Assembly (NCBI GenBank): GCA_900078775.1
Contig: LT549889.1
Coordinates: forward strand, 4,154,001 to 4,218,000
Source: Mycolicibacterium aurum
GTDB lineage: Bacteria > Actinomycetota > Actinomycetes > Mycobacteriales > Mycobacteriaceae
Length of the DNA: 64,000 nucleotides
Reading direction: 5' to 3'
The notes under the pieces were generated by a model. That model did no database searches, was not told the DNA's origin, and worked only from the letters and a program-made list of their open reading frames with translations. Position numbers and translations under genes: made by a program. Each line of letters begins with the position of its first letter. Position 1 is the stretch's first letter. Positions 8,368 through 15,993 of the stretch are shown here, piece after piece.

Positions 8368-9774
8368 CTATTCGACGAAACTGCGGTTGAGGTTGGTCGT
8401 GCCTGCCGGCACACCGACGAGTGCGGCGCCGAGGGTCAGTTCGGCTGCGGCCCGGCGCCCGGACCTGATGGCGCCTTCCATGAGGCCGAAGAAGTCGAGG
8501 CTGGTCTCGGTACCGGCCCAGTGCACCCGCCCGTGCGGTTCGATCAGCCCCGGCCCCAGTTGCAGCCAGTCGCCCGGCCCGAACAGGGCGGCGTAACAGC
8601 CCTTGCTGAATTCGGCGGTGAGCCAATCGGTCACCGTGACCGTGGTCGGTGGCGGCAGCTGCGGGAAGAGCCGCCGGATGTGAGCCAGCGCGGCCTCCTC
8701 CTGTTCGGCCGGTGCCAGCGCCGAGAACGTCGGGGCCGCCGCGCCGGTCACGAACCCGGTCAGCACGCCCGCCGAACCGTCCTGCGGTGAGTCGTCCACG
8801 GTCGACAGCAGCGGCCCGCTCGAGCTCACCGACCAGCCCGACAGTCCGTGTTCACGCCAGAGCGGTGCCGGATAACCCAGGTGGACCTTGACCGCGCAGC
8901 CGGGGCCGGTCGCGGCGGTCGCCCGCGGGGTGCGCAGGCCAGGCCGGAAGTCGATGCCCTGCGCCAGCAGGGGCGGTACGGCGACGACGACCCGGTCGGC
9001 CCGGTACTGCACCGGCGCCGCGTCGGATCCGGTGACACAGTGCACCACCACCTCGTCACCGGTCTGGTCGATCACAGAGGCTCGGTGCCCCAGCCGGATT
9101 CGATCGCCGAGCCGATCGGCGATCGCCTCGCACAGTTGATGCGAACCGCCGGCGACCCGCCACTGCTGGGCGCCACCCTCGAACGCGTTCAGGTACCGGA
9201 TTCCCCCGCCGGAACGCAGATAGAACGCCATGTGCAGGACCGAGATCTTCGCCGGGTCGGCGGCCATCATCTCGCCGAGGAACAACGGGAAGAAGGTCTG
9301 CGCGTCGGGATGGCCGACCTCCTCGGCCAGCCAGCGGGCGACGGTCAACTGATCCCGCCGGTCGGCCTCGTGACTGAGCCACGGGGTGTCCGGGCGCACC
9401 TGCTCGACGAGTTCCTCGAGGCGGTCGAAGAGGTCGCCGAGTGCCACCGCATCCAGCGGTGGCACCCGGCCTTTGGTGGTGGTCCGGGTATCCGACAGCA
9501 GGAAGGTGCTGTCGCCATCCATGCCGGTCGAGGCCAGCCCGAGTCCGTACCCGTCGAGCATGGTCAGCAGTTCGGTGTGCCGCACCCCCAGATAGGCGGC
9601 ACCCCCGTCGGCTGTCACACCGTCCCGGATCGGGACGCCACGCATCCGTCCGCCCACCCTCTCGTCGGCCTCCAGCACGGTGACCTCCGCGCCCGCGTCG
9701 ACCAACTCCACCGCTGCGGTGAGCCCTGCCAGTCCGGCGCCGACCACGACCACCCGCATGTCTGCCCCGTTCAC
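8368..9774 (-). CDS. FAD-dependent amine oxidase (monoamine-oxidase family)
   Basis: Protein of 468 residues from GTG 9774, which overlaps the carrier-protein stop as GTGA; ATG 9759 (MRVVVVGAGLAGL) is the alternative. The N-terminal dinucleotide fold VVVVGAGLAGLTAAVEL leads into VLEADERVGGRM, and the C-terminal flavin block reads RVHWAGTETSLDFFGLMEGA. This is the flavin monoamine oxidase layout. The Cys that binds FAD covalently in eukaryotic MAO is absent, so FAD should be non-covalent. The family oxidises amines or amino acids to imines, releasing H2O2. Being coupled to an adenylation domain and a carrier protein, it may act on a carrier-bound aminoacyl group or on an aminosugar; neither is shown. 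Confidence 0.88.
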   Translation of the reverse strand: MNGADMRVVVVGAGLAGLTAAVELVDAGAEVTVLEADERVGGRMRGVPIRDGVTADGGAAYLGVRHTELLTMLDGYGLGLASTGMDGDSTFLLSDTRTTTKGRVPPLDAVALGDLFDRLEELVEQVRPDTPWLSHEADRRDQLTVARWLAEEVGHPDAQTFFPLFLGEMMAADPAKISVLHMAFYLRSGGGIRYLNAFEGGAQQWRVAGGSHQLCEAIADRLGDRIRLGHRASVIDQTGDEVVVHCVTGSDAAPVQYRADRVVVAVPPLLAQGIDFRPGLRTPRATAATGPGCAVKVHLGYPAPLWREHGLSGWSVSSSGPLLSTVDDSPQDGSAGVLTGFVTGAAAPTFSALAPAEQEEAALAHIRRLFPQLPPPTTVTVTDWLTAEFSKGCYAALFGPGDWLQLGPGLIEPHGRVHWAGTETSLDFFGLMEGAIRSGRRAAAELTLGAALVGVPAGTTNLNRSFVE

Positions 9775-9992
9775 GACACTGCCCCTGCAACTTTGGCGGA
9801 CAGCCCCTCGGCCGAGGGGTTGTCGACGAAGTCGTCCCAGGACAGCTCCGTGCCGAAGTCCCGCGCGATGGCGCTGAGCACCCGGGTGGCCAGCAGCGAG
9901 TCGCCGCCGAGTTCGAAGAAGTCGGAATGTGGCGTCACCTCGAAGATGCCCAGAACTCTCCGGAAGATGTCCACAATTTGACCGGTACTCAT
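9771..9992 (-). CDS. Stand-alone peptidyl/acyl carrier protein
   Basis: Protein of 73 residues with a single carrier domain. FFELGGDSLLATRV carries the phosphopantetheine attachment Ser at residue 32, in the GGDS form typical of NRPS carrier proteins rather than the DSL form of fatty-acid ACP. It overlaps the adenylation gene at its start (ATGA) and the oxidase at its end (GTGA), so the three are probably translated together. It should receive the acyl group activated by the neighbouring adenylation protein. There is no condensation or thioesterase domain anywhere in the visible operon. Confidence 0.93.
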   Translation of the reverse strand: MSTGQIVDIFRRVLGIFEVTPHSDFFELGGDSLLATRVLSAIARDFGTELSWDDFVDNPSAEGLSAKVAGAVS

Positions 9993-11500
9993 CGGACCGC
10001 TCCTTCACTGGCATGGTCCGCTGCGGCACGCGCAGTCGCCGCCCGGTCGATTTTTCCGCTGGCTGTGTATCGCAATTCGGCCATGAAGATCACCTTGCTG
10101 GGAATGAACTGACTGGGCAGGCGAGCCCGCAGATAGCGCTTCAGTTCCGCCGCTGTCGTGCTGCCCACCGGCACCACGTAGGCCGCCAATATGGTTCGGC
10201 CAAGGGACTTCTCGCCGATCACCACCGTGCCCGCGACGGCCGGGTGCGAGCTCAGTTGGGCCTCCACCTCGGCCGGGTGGACCCGCACACCGAGCACCTT
10301 GACCTGTTCGTCGGTGCGCCCGCGCGGGTGCACCAGACCGCACTCGTCTCGGCTGACCAGGTCCCCGGTGCGGAACCAGCGCTTCGGTCCGTCACCGTGA
10401 TCGATGACCGGGAATTCGGCCTCGGTGAGCTCCGGTGCACCGCGGTAGCCGGTGGCCAGGCCGGGCCCGGACACCAGGAGCTCACCGTCGGCACCGACAT
10501 GGTCGATGACGTGCGGCAGGGCCCGCCCGAGCGGGGCTTCCACATTGTCGGCCGTCCTCAGATCGGTTCCCGGACCGCTCAATTGCACCGCGTGGGTGAC
10601 CATGGTCGTCTCGGTGCAGCCGTAGGTGTTGAGCAACCGGATCGCGCCGGTGCCGAGCTCCCGCCACTGCCGCAGTCGGGTCCGGTCGACCCGTTCGCCA
10701 CCGATGATCACCAGCCGCACACAGCCGGGCAGCTGGGCACGCATCTCGTGCAGGAACAACACCAGTTCATGCCAGAACGCGGTCGGCAGGTCGAGCACGG
10801 TCACCTCGCGCTCGGCCAGCATCCGGACGAACCGCGGGAACGAGTGCGAGTGCGCCGCGTCGTCGAAGACCACGGTGGCACCCGCAGTCAACGCCGGAAT
10901 CATCTCCTCCAGGCAGGTATCCCAGCCGAGCGAAGCGAACTGCAGCACCCGGTCCTGTGGGCCGAGCTCGAACAGCTCCCGCAGTGCGCGCGCGGTGACC
11001 GCGAGCGCATGCCGGGAGACCTCGACGGGTTTGGGTGTGCCGGTCGATCCCGAGGTGCACAGCACGTACGCCGCATCGTTCGGCCCCGCTGTGAGCCCGT
11101 GGTTTTGGTCTGTGCCTCTTTCATCGCCCACCGGCCCGACATCCTCGGTGACGGTATTGACCCACAACGGCAGTCCGATGATCTTGGCCAGCTCCTGCTG
11201 GCGGGTCGCCGGCAGAGCGGCGTCGATCGGGCAGAACGCGCCACCCGCGGCCAGGATCCCGAGCAGGTGTTCGACAACGGCGGGGTTATGCGAGACCGAC
11301 ACCCCGGTCAGCCGGGACTGATACCTCAGTGCGGTGTGCCGGACCCGTTCGGCCAGGTCCCGGTAGCTGCACACCACACCGTTGTGCATGGTGGCGGCGT
11401 GGTCCGGATAGTGGCGCGCGATCGACGCGAAGTCGGTGAGCACATCGGCGGTGGCACCGTCGAACGGCGCGGCCAAGCTGTGGACAGCGGTTTCACTCAT
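9989..11500 (-). CDS. Stand-alone NRPS-type adenylation protein
   Basis: Protein of 503 residues with the adenylation cores in order: A3 TSGSTGTPKPVEV (about 149-161), A4 FASLGWDTCLEEM (188-200), A5 NTYGCTETTM (291-300), A7 RTGDLV, A8 GRTDEQVKVLGVRVHPAEVE and A10 TASGKIDR with the catalytic Lys near 483. Aligning A4 to FASLSFDASVWE puts Asp194 at the position that binds the alpha-amino group, so an alpha-amino acid is the likely substrate; the next two pocket positions read Thr and Glu. It activates an acid as AMP ester and presumably loads the following carrier protein. It overlaps the GlmS-like gene by 4 nt. The exact amino acid is not predictable by eye. Confidence 0.9.
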   Translation of the reverse strand: MSETAVHSLAAPFDGATADVLTDFASIARHYPDHAATMHNGVVCSYRDLAERVRHTALRYQSRLTGVSVSHNPAVVEHLLGILAAGGAFCPIDAALPATRQQELAKIIGLPLWVNTVTEDVGPVGDERGTDQNHGLTAGPNDAAYVLCTSGSTGTPKPVEVSRHALAVTARALRELFELGPQDRVLQFASLGWDTCLEEMIPALTAGATVVFDDAAHSHSFPRFVRMLAEREVTVLDLPTAFWHELVLFLHEMRAQLPGCVRLVIIGGERVDRTRLRQWRELGTGAIRLLNTYGCTETTMVTHAVQLSGPGTDLRTADNVEAPLGRALPHVIDHVGADGELLVSGPGLATGYRGAPELTEAEFPVIDHGDGPKRWFRTGDLVSRDECGLVHPRGRTDEQVKVLGVRVHPAEVEAQLSSHPAVAGTVVIGEKSLGRTILAAYVVPVGSTTAAELKRYLRARLPSQFIPSKVIFMAELRYTASGKIDRAATARAAADHASEGAVR

Positions 11501-13284
11501 TCGACCGTGACCGACTTCGCGAGGTTGCGGGGCTTGTCCACATCTCGGTCCAGCGCGAGAGCGATTGTGCGGGCGAAGATCTGCAACGGGATGGTCGCCG
11601 CGAGCGGCCCCCAGGGCGCGTCCGGCTTGTCCAGGACCGGCACCGTGCTGCCGGCGGAGCCGACGGTGATCACCCGTCCGCCGCGGGCCTGCACCTCGGC
11701 GATGTTGGAGGCCAGCTTCGGGTCCCCGTTGTCGATGACGATGACCGGGGTGCCCGGTTCGATCAGGGCGAGCGGACCGTGTTTGAGTTCACCGGCCGGA
11801 TAGTGCTCGGCCCACCGGTAGCTCAGTTCCTTGAGCTTGAGGGCGCCTTCGGCCGCGTAGGGCAGACCCGAGCCGCGGGCCAGGAAGATGAACCCGTTGG
11901 CGGAGATCAGTTCGTCGGCGATCGCCGGTACCACGCACTTGGCCACGGTCCCGGCCGCCGCCAGCTGCTCCGGGAGCCGTTTGAGCTCGTCGAGCATCCG
12001 CGAGGCCGCCACCACGGGCAACCGGTGCATCGCCACCAGTGCGGAGAGCATCAGCGCGCTGCCGGAGATGACTTGGCAGACAAAGGTCTTGGTGGCTGCC
12101 ACCCCGATCTCCGGGCCGGCGGGAAAGCCGAGCACGGCGTCCGAGAGCCGGGCCAGCGTGGAATGGGTGTTGTTGGTCAGGGCCAGCAGCGGGGAGTCCC
12201 CGAGCGCGGTGGATTCCACCGCACGGAGCACATCGGCGGTCTCCCCCGACTGGCTGATGGCCAGGCACAGCTGGGCCGGCTCCGGGATGTCGGAGGTGGC
12301 TTCGCTCGCGACGGTCATCGTCAGCGGTATCCGACCGAGCCGCCGCGCCACATTTCCGATCACGTTCCCGGCGTTGAGTGAGCTGCCGCAGCCCAGCACC
12401 CGCAGCCGCCCGAAGGCGGGCAGTTCCAGGCTGTTCCACACTTCACCGGTCACGATGCCGTCGGCGAGTTCATCGATCACCCGGGCGGCCGCTTCGGGCT
12501 GCTCGTCGATCTCCTTGGCCATGAAGTCGGAGTAGCCGGCCAACTCGGCGTCCCGGCTGTTCCAGCGGTACCGGATGGCCAGCGGTGGGGTCACCGCCAC
12601 ACCCGCGCGACGCCAGTTGTCCCCGTTGGTCAGCTCGACGATGTCTCCGCTGTCGAGCACCTGGAATTCGTCCACCCAGTCCGCCAGCGCGGTGATGTCG
12701 CTCGCGGCGAAGTCACCATCGGCCGTGTGTGCCACCACGAGGGGAGAACCGCAGGCGGCCACCACGATCCGGCTGGTCCGCTGTTCCAGCACGGCCAACG
12801 CCCAGGTGCCGTCGACCCGCGCCAGCGCATGCTGCACGGCCTGCAGGAGGTCGTCGCACCGGCTGAGCTCCTCCTCGACGAGGTGACAGAGGACCTCGCT
12901 GTCGACGGCCGTCGCCACCAGGTGACCGGCGGCCACCAACTCGGCGCGCAGTACATCGGCGTTCGCGATGATCCCGTTGTGCACCAGGTTGATTTGTCCG
13001 GTGCAGTCGGTGTGCGGGTGCGCGTTACCCTCGGTCACCGCGCCGTGGGTGGCCCAGCGGGTGTGGCCGATTCCCATGCCGTTGAACTGGGGTCCGGGCC
13101 ACTCGTCGAGGAGGTCCTCCAGGGTGCCGATCCGTCCGGTGGTGCGGATCCGGGCGATGTCACCGGACACCGTCCGCAGCGCCACTCCGACGGAGTCGTA
13201 GCCGCGGTACTCCAGCCGGCGCAGCCCCACCCGCAGATAGTCGACGGCCGGCCGGTCGGTCCGGCAGGCGATGATGCCGCACAT
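11497..13284 (-). CDS. Glutamine-fructose-6-phosphate aminotransferase-like (GlmS paralogue)
   Basis: Protein of 595 residues. MCGIIACRTD places Cys2 as the N-terminal nucleophile of a class-II glutamine amidotransferase domain (about 1-220). Two SIS domains follow, with LGCGSSLNAGN and ISQSGETADVLRAVES, and the end KSVTVE is the standard GlmS tail. GlmS makes glucosamine-6-phosphate, the entry to UDP-GlcNAc. It is slightly shorter than housekeeping GlmS (about 620). As first gene of a polysaccharide operon it is more likely a dedicated paralogue that supplies aminosugar, or that aminates a related sugar phosphate, than the essential copy. It lies about 235 nt downstream of the proposed promoter. 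Confidence 0.9.
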   Translation of the reverse strand: MCGIIACRTDRPAVDYLRVGLRRLEYRGYDSVGVALRTVSGDIARIRTTGRIGTLEDLLDEWPGPQFNGMGIGHTRWATHGAVTEGNAHPHTDCTGQINLVHNGIIANADVLRAELVAAGHLVATAVDSEVLCHLVEEELSRCDDLLQAVQHALARVDGTWALAVLEQRTSRIVVAACGSPLVVAHTADGDFAASDITALADWVDEFQVLDSGDIVELTNGDNWRRAGVAVTPPLAIRYRWNSRDAELAGYSDFMAKEIDEQPEAAARVIDELADGIVTGEVWNSLELPAFGRLRVLGCGSSLNAGNVIGNVARRLGRIPLTMTVASEATSDIPEPAQLCLAISQSGETADVLRAVESTALGDSPLLALTNNTHSTLARLSDAVLGFPAGPEIGVAATKTFVCQVISGSALMLSALVAMHRLPVVAASRMLDELKRLPEQLAAAGTVAKCVVPAIADELISANGFIFLARGSGLPYAAEGALKLKELSYRWAEHYPAGELKHGPLALIEPGTPVIVIDNGDPKLASNIAEVQARGGRVITVGSAGSTVPVLDKPDAPWGPLAATIPLQIFARTIALALDRDVDKPRNLAKSVTVE

Positions 13285-13525
13285 CAGCGTGTCCCCGACG
13301 GTGCGTCAGCGAACGATCGGCCCGCCACGGCGTTGCTGCCCGGCCGGGCCGGCCGGCGTACATTCGCGCACCGCGTTCCGCCGATTCCCGGGGTGGCCGG
13401 GCCATTGTGTCGCGGTGCCGCGATTCGCATGCCGGGATCCGCGAAAGCCGGTTCCGGACTTGACGTCACATTGATCACCAGCGACCCCCCGATATCGTCC
13501 CGAGTAAACTCCTAAACACCACTTC
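13285..13525 (-). other. Long 5' leader of the polysaccharide operon
   Basis: No gene is seen here. If transcription starts near 13519, about 235 nt of leader precede the GlmS-like start. The segment is GC-rich and contains several self-complementary runs, for example around 13335-13365 where CCGGCC and GGCCGG alternate. It could host a regulatory fold or an antiterminator target, but I cannot model the structure by eye. Confidence 0.35.
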
Positions 13526-13560
13526 ACTATCGATGTCCGAGAGACGTTGGTACATGGACC
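13526..13560 (-). promoter_or_regulatory. Promoter with palindromic -35 region, polysaccharide operon
   Basis: On the minus strand a GATAGT -10 (13526-13531) lies 17 bp downstream of GGTCCATGTACC (13549-13560), an imperfect palindrome occupying the -35 position. The same arrangement occurs at 14550-14585 and 17209-17243. In the flank, GAAATCGCTC is shared with the 14550 copy. Repetition in front of three units is the evidence for function; no start site is measured. Confidence 0.6.
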
Positions 13561-13602
13561 ATCCGAGCGATTTCCGGCCTGAACCGCCGACCGGGCCCAG
13601 GA

Positions 13603-14409
13603 CTAGTTCCCCCGGGAATCCTCGGCGGTCAGGATGGTCCGGGCGCGTGCCGCCGCCTGCGCCCGCGTACTGACTCCGAGCTTGGTCAGCAGGCTGTGGA
13701 CGTGGTTCTTGACGGTGTGGATCGCGATGCGGAGCCGGTCCGCGATATCGCGGTTCGTGAGTCCCATCTCAAGCATCCGAAGGATCTGGATCTCACGTGC
13801 CGTCAGAACCAGTTCCTTTGTCGTAGGGCGGCGCTGGGAGGCCAGCGAGGACAGCCTCCGCAACAGGATCGCCGACACCTTCGGCGAACACATGGTCCCG
13901 CCGGCAGCAACCTGATGAATCATCACGAGAAGGTCGTCGAGTGTTTCACTGCGCAGGTGATACCCCGCGACGCCGGCTTCGGCGTATGTGACGATCTCCG
14001 GCTCGTCGTCCTCGGATACCCCGAGCACCACCAGACGGACATTCGAGCCCAGCTTCACGGCCTGCCGCAGCAACATCGTGCTGTCGCGGGTCCTGGTGTT
14101 CAGCAGGATGATCTCCGGGTGCGTCCGCTCGAATGCCGCGACGAGCGTGACGAGGTCCCAGGCCGCGCCCGGTGGTGCCGCCCCGTGCGAAGCGAGCACC
14201 TCGACCAGGTAGTCCCGCAGCACGGTGCAGTCGTCGACGACCAGGATCCGGACATCGCGCAGCAGTCCGGCGCCGCCCCGGGCCGGGTGGACGGCGGCGT
14301 TCGTACCGAGGGGGCCAGAGTGTGGCACCGCGGCGATCCGCGGTTCGGCCGACCGTCGTCCGTTACCGGCCGACGACCCGTCGTCCACGAGGCCCGCGAT
14401 CAGATGCAT
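13603..14409 (-). CDS. LuxR-family regulator with pseudo-receiver domain (copy 1)
   Basis: Protein of 268 residues if it starts at ATG 14409; a GTG at 14499 would add 30 Arg-rich residues, and neither has a clear ribosome site. A variable N-terminus of about 50 residues is followed by a receiver-like domain beginning VRILVVDDC. At the phosphoacceptor position the protein has Asn (IILLNTRTRDS), and the usual Lys is Arg in GYHLRSETLDDL. The C-terminal LuxR helix-turn-helix is intact (LTAREIQILRMLEMGLTNRD, then HTVKNHVHSLLTKLGV). It probably binds DNA without aspartyl phosphorylation. Its own promoter carries the same palindrome as the polysaccharide operon. Confidence 0.85.
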   Translation of the reverse strand: MHLIAGLVDDGSSAGNGRRSAEPRIAAVPHSGPLGTNAAVHPARGGAGLLRDVRILVVDDCTVLRDYLVEVLASHGAAPPGAAWDLVTLVAAFERTHPEIILLNTRTRDSTMLLRQAVKLGSNVRLVVLGVSEDDEPEIVTYAEAGVAGYHLRSETLDDLLVMIHQVAAGGTMCSPKVSAILLRRLSSLASQRRPTTKELVLTAREIQILRMLEMGLTNRDIADRLRIAIHTVKNHVHSLLTKLGVSTRAQAAARARTILTAEDSRGN

Positions 14410-14549
14410 CGGAGTTCGAGGCGATCTCGTCCGAATGCGGCTTGTGCCCACCGCCCCAACTGTTCTCGGCGCATGACCAGCTGCACCGCGGACGTCCACC
14501 GCGGCGTCCGGGAGCCATGGATCTGCGTGACGCCGAATGACATGCCTTC

Positions 14550-14585
14550 ACTATTGGGGTTGCGGGCATGTTTGGTACATGGACC
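14550..14585 (-). promoter_or_regulatory. Promoter with palindromic -35 region, LuxR copy 1
   Basis: On the minus strand an AATAGT -10 (14550-14555) lies 18 bp downstream of GGTCCATGTACC (14574-14585). The flanking bases match the 13526 promoter on both sides (TTCACTAT near the -10, GCGATTTC beyond the palindrome). It drives the first LuxR gene and follows the stop of the second one. Confidence 0.6.
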
Positions 14586-14630
14586 GATGGAGCGATTTCG
14601 GACTGAATCCCTTGATCCCCACCGAGAGCG

Positions 14631-15497
14631 CTACGGCAATTGCTCGGCCACGAGGATGGCGCGCGCGCGGGCCGCGGCTTGCGCGCGGGAACTGACGCCG
14701 AGCTTGGTGAGCAGGCTGTGCACGTGGTTCTTGACGGTGTGGACCGCGATGCAAAGTTGCTCGGCGATCTCCCGGTTGGACTGGCCGGCCTCCAGCATTC
14801 GCAGAATCTGGATCTCGCGGGCAGTGAGCACCAACTCCTTGGACACCGGTTGGCGCTGAGCGGCCAATGCCGATATCCGGTTCAGGAGAATGGCGGAAAT
14901 GCTGGGTGGACAGAGGAATTCACCCTGAGCAACCTTGTGGATCGCCAGCATCAGGTCGTCCAGGGAATCCGGTCGCAGGTGATAGCCCGCAACTCCGGCC
15001 TCTGCGCATCCCACGATCTCGGACTCATCGTCGCCGGCGACGCCGAAGACGATCACCCGGGCCGTCGGATTCAACTGGACGGCCTGGCGGAGCAGGGTCG
15101 CACTGTCACGGGTCATCATGTTGACCAGGACCACACTCGGTATTGCGGATTCAGCAGATGTGATGAGCGAGTGCAGATCCCATGCGAATCCGGGCGGTGC
15201 GCCGCCGTTGGACACGACCACTGCGGCCAGGTAGTCGCGGTAGAGGGCGCAGTCATCGACGATCAGAACCTTTGTCCCGAAGAGCAGTTCCGTCTCCTCG
15301 TCGATATCCCGGTATCGCGGTGCCCGGTGCTCGGCACCCGCCACTGCGTACCGGCCATCCCGGGGTGCGGAGGCCGTGGGCAGGGTCAGCAGGCTCGGCC
15401 TATGCTGCGCGGGTCCCGGCCCCGCGTACCGGCAGTCCGGGGGGTTCTCGGCGAGCCCGACGACGGTTGCCTCACCGCCGTCCGCTTCGATCGTCAC
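14631..15497 (-). CDS. LuxR-family regulator with pseudo-receiver domain (copy 2)
   Basis: Protein of 288 residues from GTG 15497. I chose this start because a short upstream reading frame with a strong ribosome site ends in a GTGA overlap exactly there; a longer in-frame extension to 15782 is Arg-rich and unlikely. The receiver-like domain begins TKVLIVDDC, has Asn instead of the phosphoacceptor Asp (VVLVNMMTRDS), and ends GYHLRPDSLDDL. The HTH reads LTAREIQILRMLEAGQSNRE, then HTVKNHVHSLLTKLGVSS. It is very close to copy 1 in the HTH and clearly a duplication. It likely controls the neighbouring sugar-polymer genes. Confidence 0.83.
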   Translation of the reverse strand: MTIEADGGEATVVGLAENPPDCRYAGPGPAQHRPSLLTLPTASAPRDGRYAVAGAEHRAPRYRDIDEETELLFGTKVLIVDDCALYRDYLAAVVVSNGGAPPGFAWDLHSLITSAESAIPSVVLVNMMTRDSATLLRQAVQLNPTARVIVFGVAGDDESEIVGCAEAGVAGYHLRPDSLDDLMLAIHKVAQGEFLCPPSISAILLNRISALAAQRQPVSKELVLTAREIQILRMLEAGQSNREIAEQLCIAVHTVKNHVHSLLTKLGVSSRAQAAARARAILVAEQLP

Positions 15498-15580
15498 CGC
15501 ACACCACCGGACGGTGACACCGGCATGTTCGTGCGGCAGCCCCCCGCCGCCGGACCCATTGTTGATCTGATTGTCTTCAT
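15494..15580 (-). CDS. Possible 28-residue leader peptide coupled to LuxR copy 2
   Basis: ATG 15580 follows AGGGGG with a 5-nt spacer, the best ribosome site in this stretch. It opens a 28-codon frame (MKTIRSTMGPAAGG...) whose TGA overlaps the GTG start of the LuxR gene. It has no recognisable domain. It may serve translational coupling rather than encode a functional peptide. Confidence 0.35.
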   Translation of the reverse strand: MKTIRSTMGPAAGGCRTNMPVSPSGGVR

Positions 15581-15993
15581 CTTCGCCCCCTGCGAAATGA
15601 TCCTGGCTAGTGCGCGCTCGGACGGGCGCGCGGCCGACGGGTGCCGGCGTGCGGGGATCCCGCCGCCGCACCGCGGCGAAACCGACGTTGCGCTGTATCC
15701 GCACAGCCAACTTTTTGGTCCGCCACCTCGGAGATATCTTCTCGTACCATCTGGCCACCTCGATGCGATGATCGCCGGGCAAAAGACTTGCTTATCCGGG
15801 TTAACGGGGTACGCCGCTGCGCCTGAGGGTAATCCAGACAGGCCGGTTATGCAACCATTTGCTGCAGTTTCAGCGAATTTGTATTGTTTTGCCATATTCA
15901 TCTGATCAGGGGATTCTTCCGACCTGCCGCCCCCGCGGCAATGCCCGGCGAGGTCGACTGGACCTGCCGGGGCACCGCGGCGTCACCGCCGCA
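15581..15993. other. Intergenic region without a supported gene
   Basis: About 410 bp between the end of the glycosyltransferase and the leader peptide. It contains an AT-richer stretch at 15840-15905, unusual for this window, which probably includes the promoter for LuxR copy 2. The palindrome found at the other promoters of this island is not present here. Open frames in it have poor composition and no ribosome site. Confidence 0.4.

Noticed and set aside
9989..11500. Apparent loss of the amino-group-binding Asp in the adenylation domain
   Set aside because: A first alignment placed Ala there, but alignment to FASLSFDASVWE puts the Asp of LGWD at that position, so it is retained.
14631..15782. 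Longer N-terminus for LuxR copy 2
   Set aside because: The extension is Arg-rich, has no ribosome site, and overlaps the leader frame that ends at the GTG start.
15788..15816. A fourth copy of the palindromic promoter upstream of LuxR copy 2
   Set aside because: Only GGGTAC is shared; the other half and the GATAGT block at the right distance are missing.
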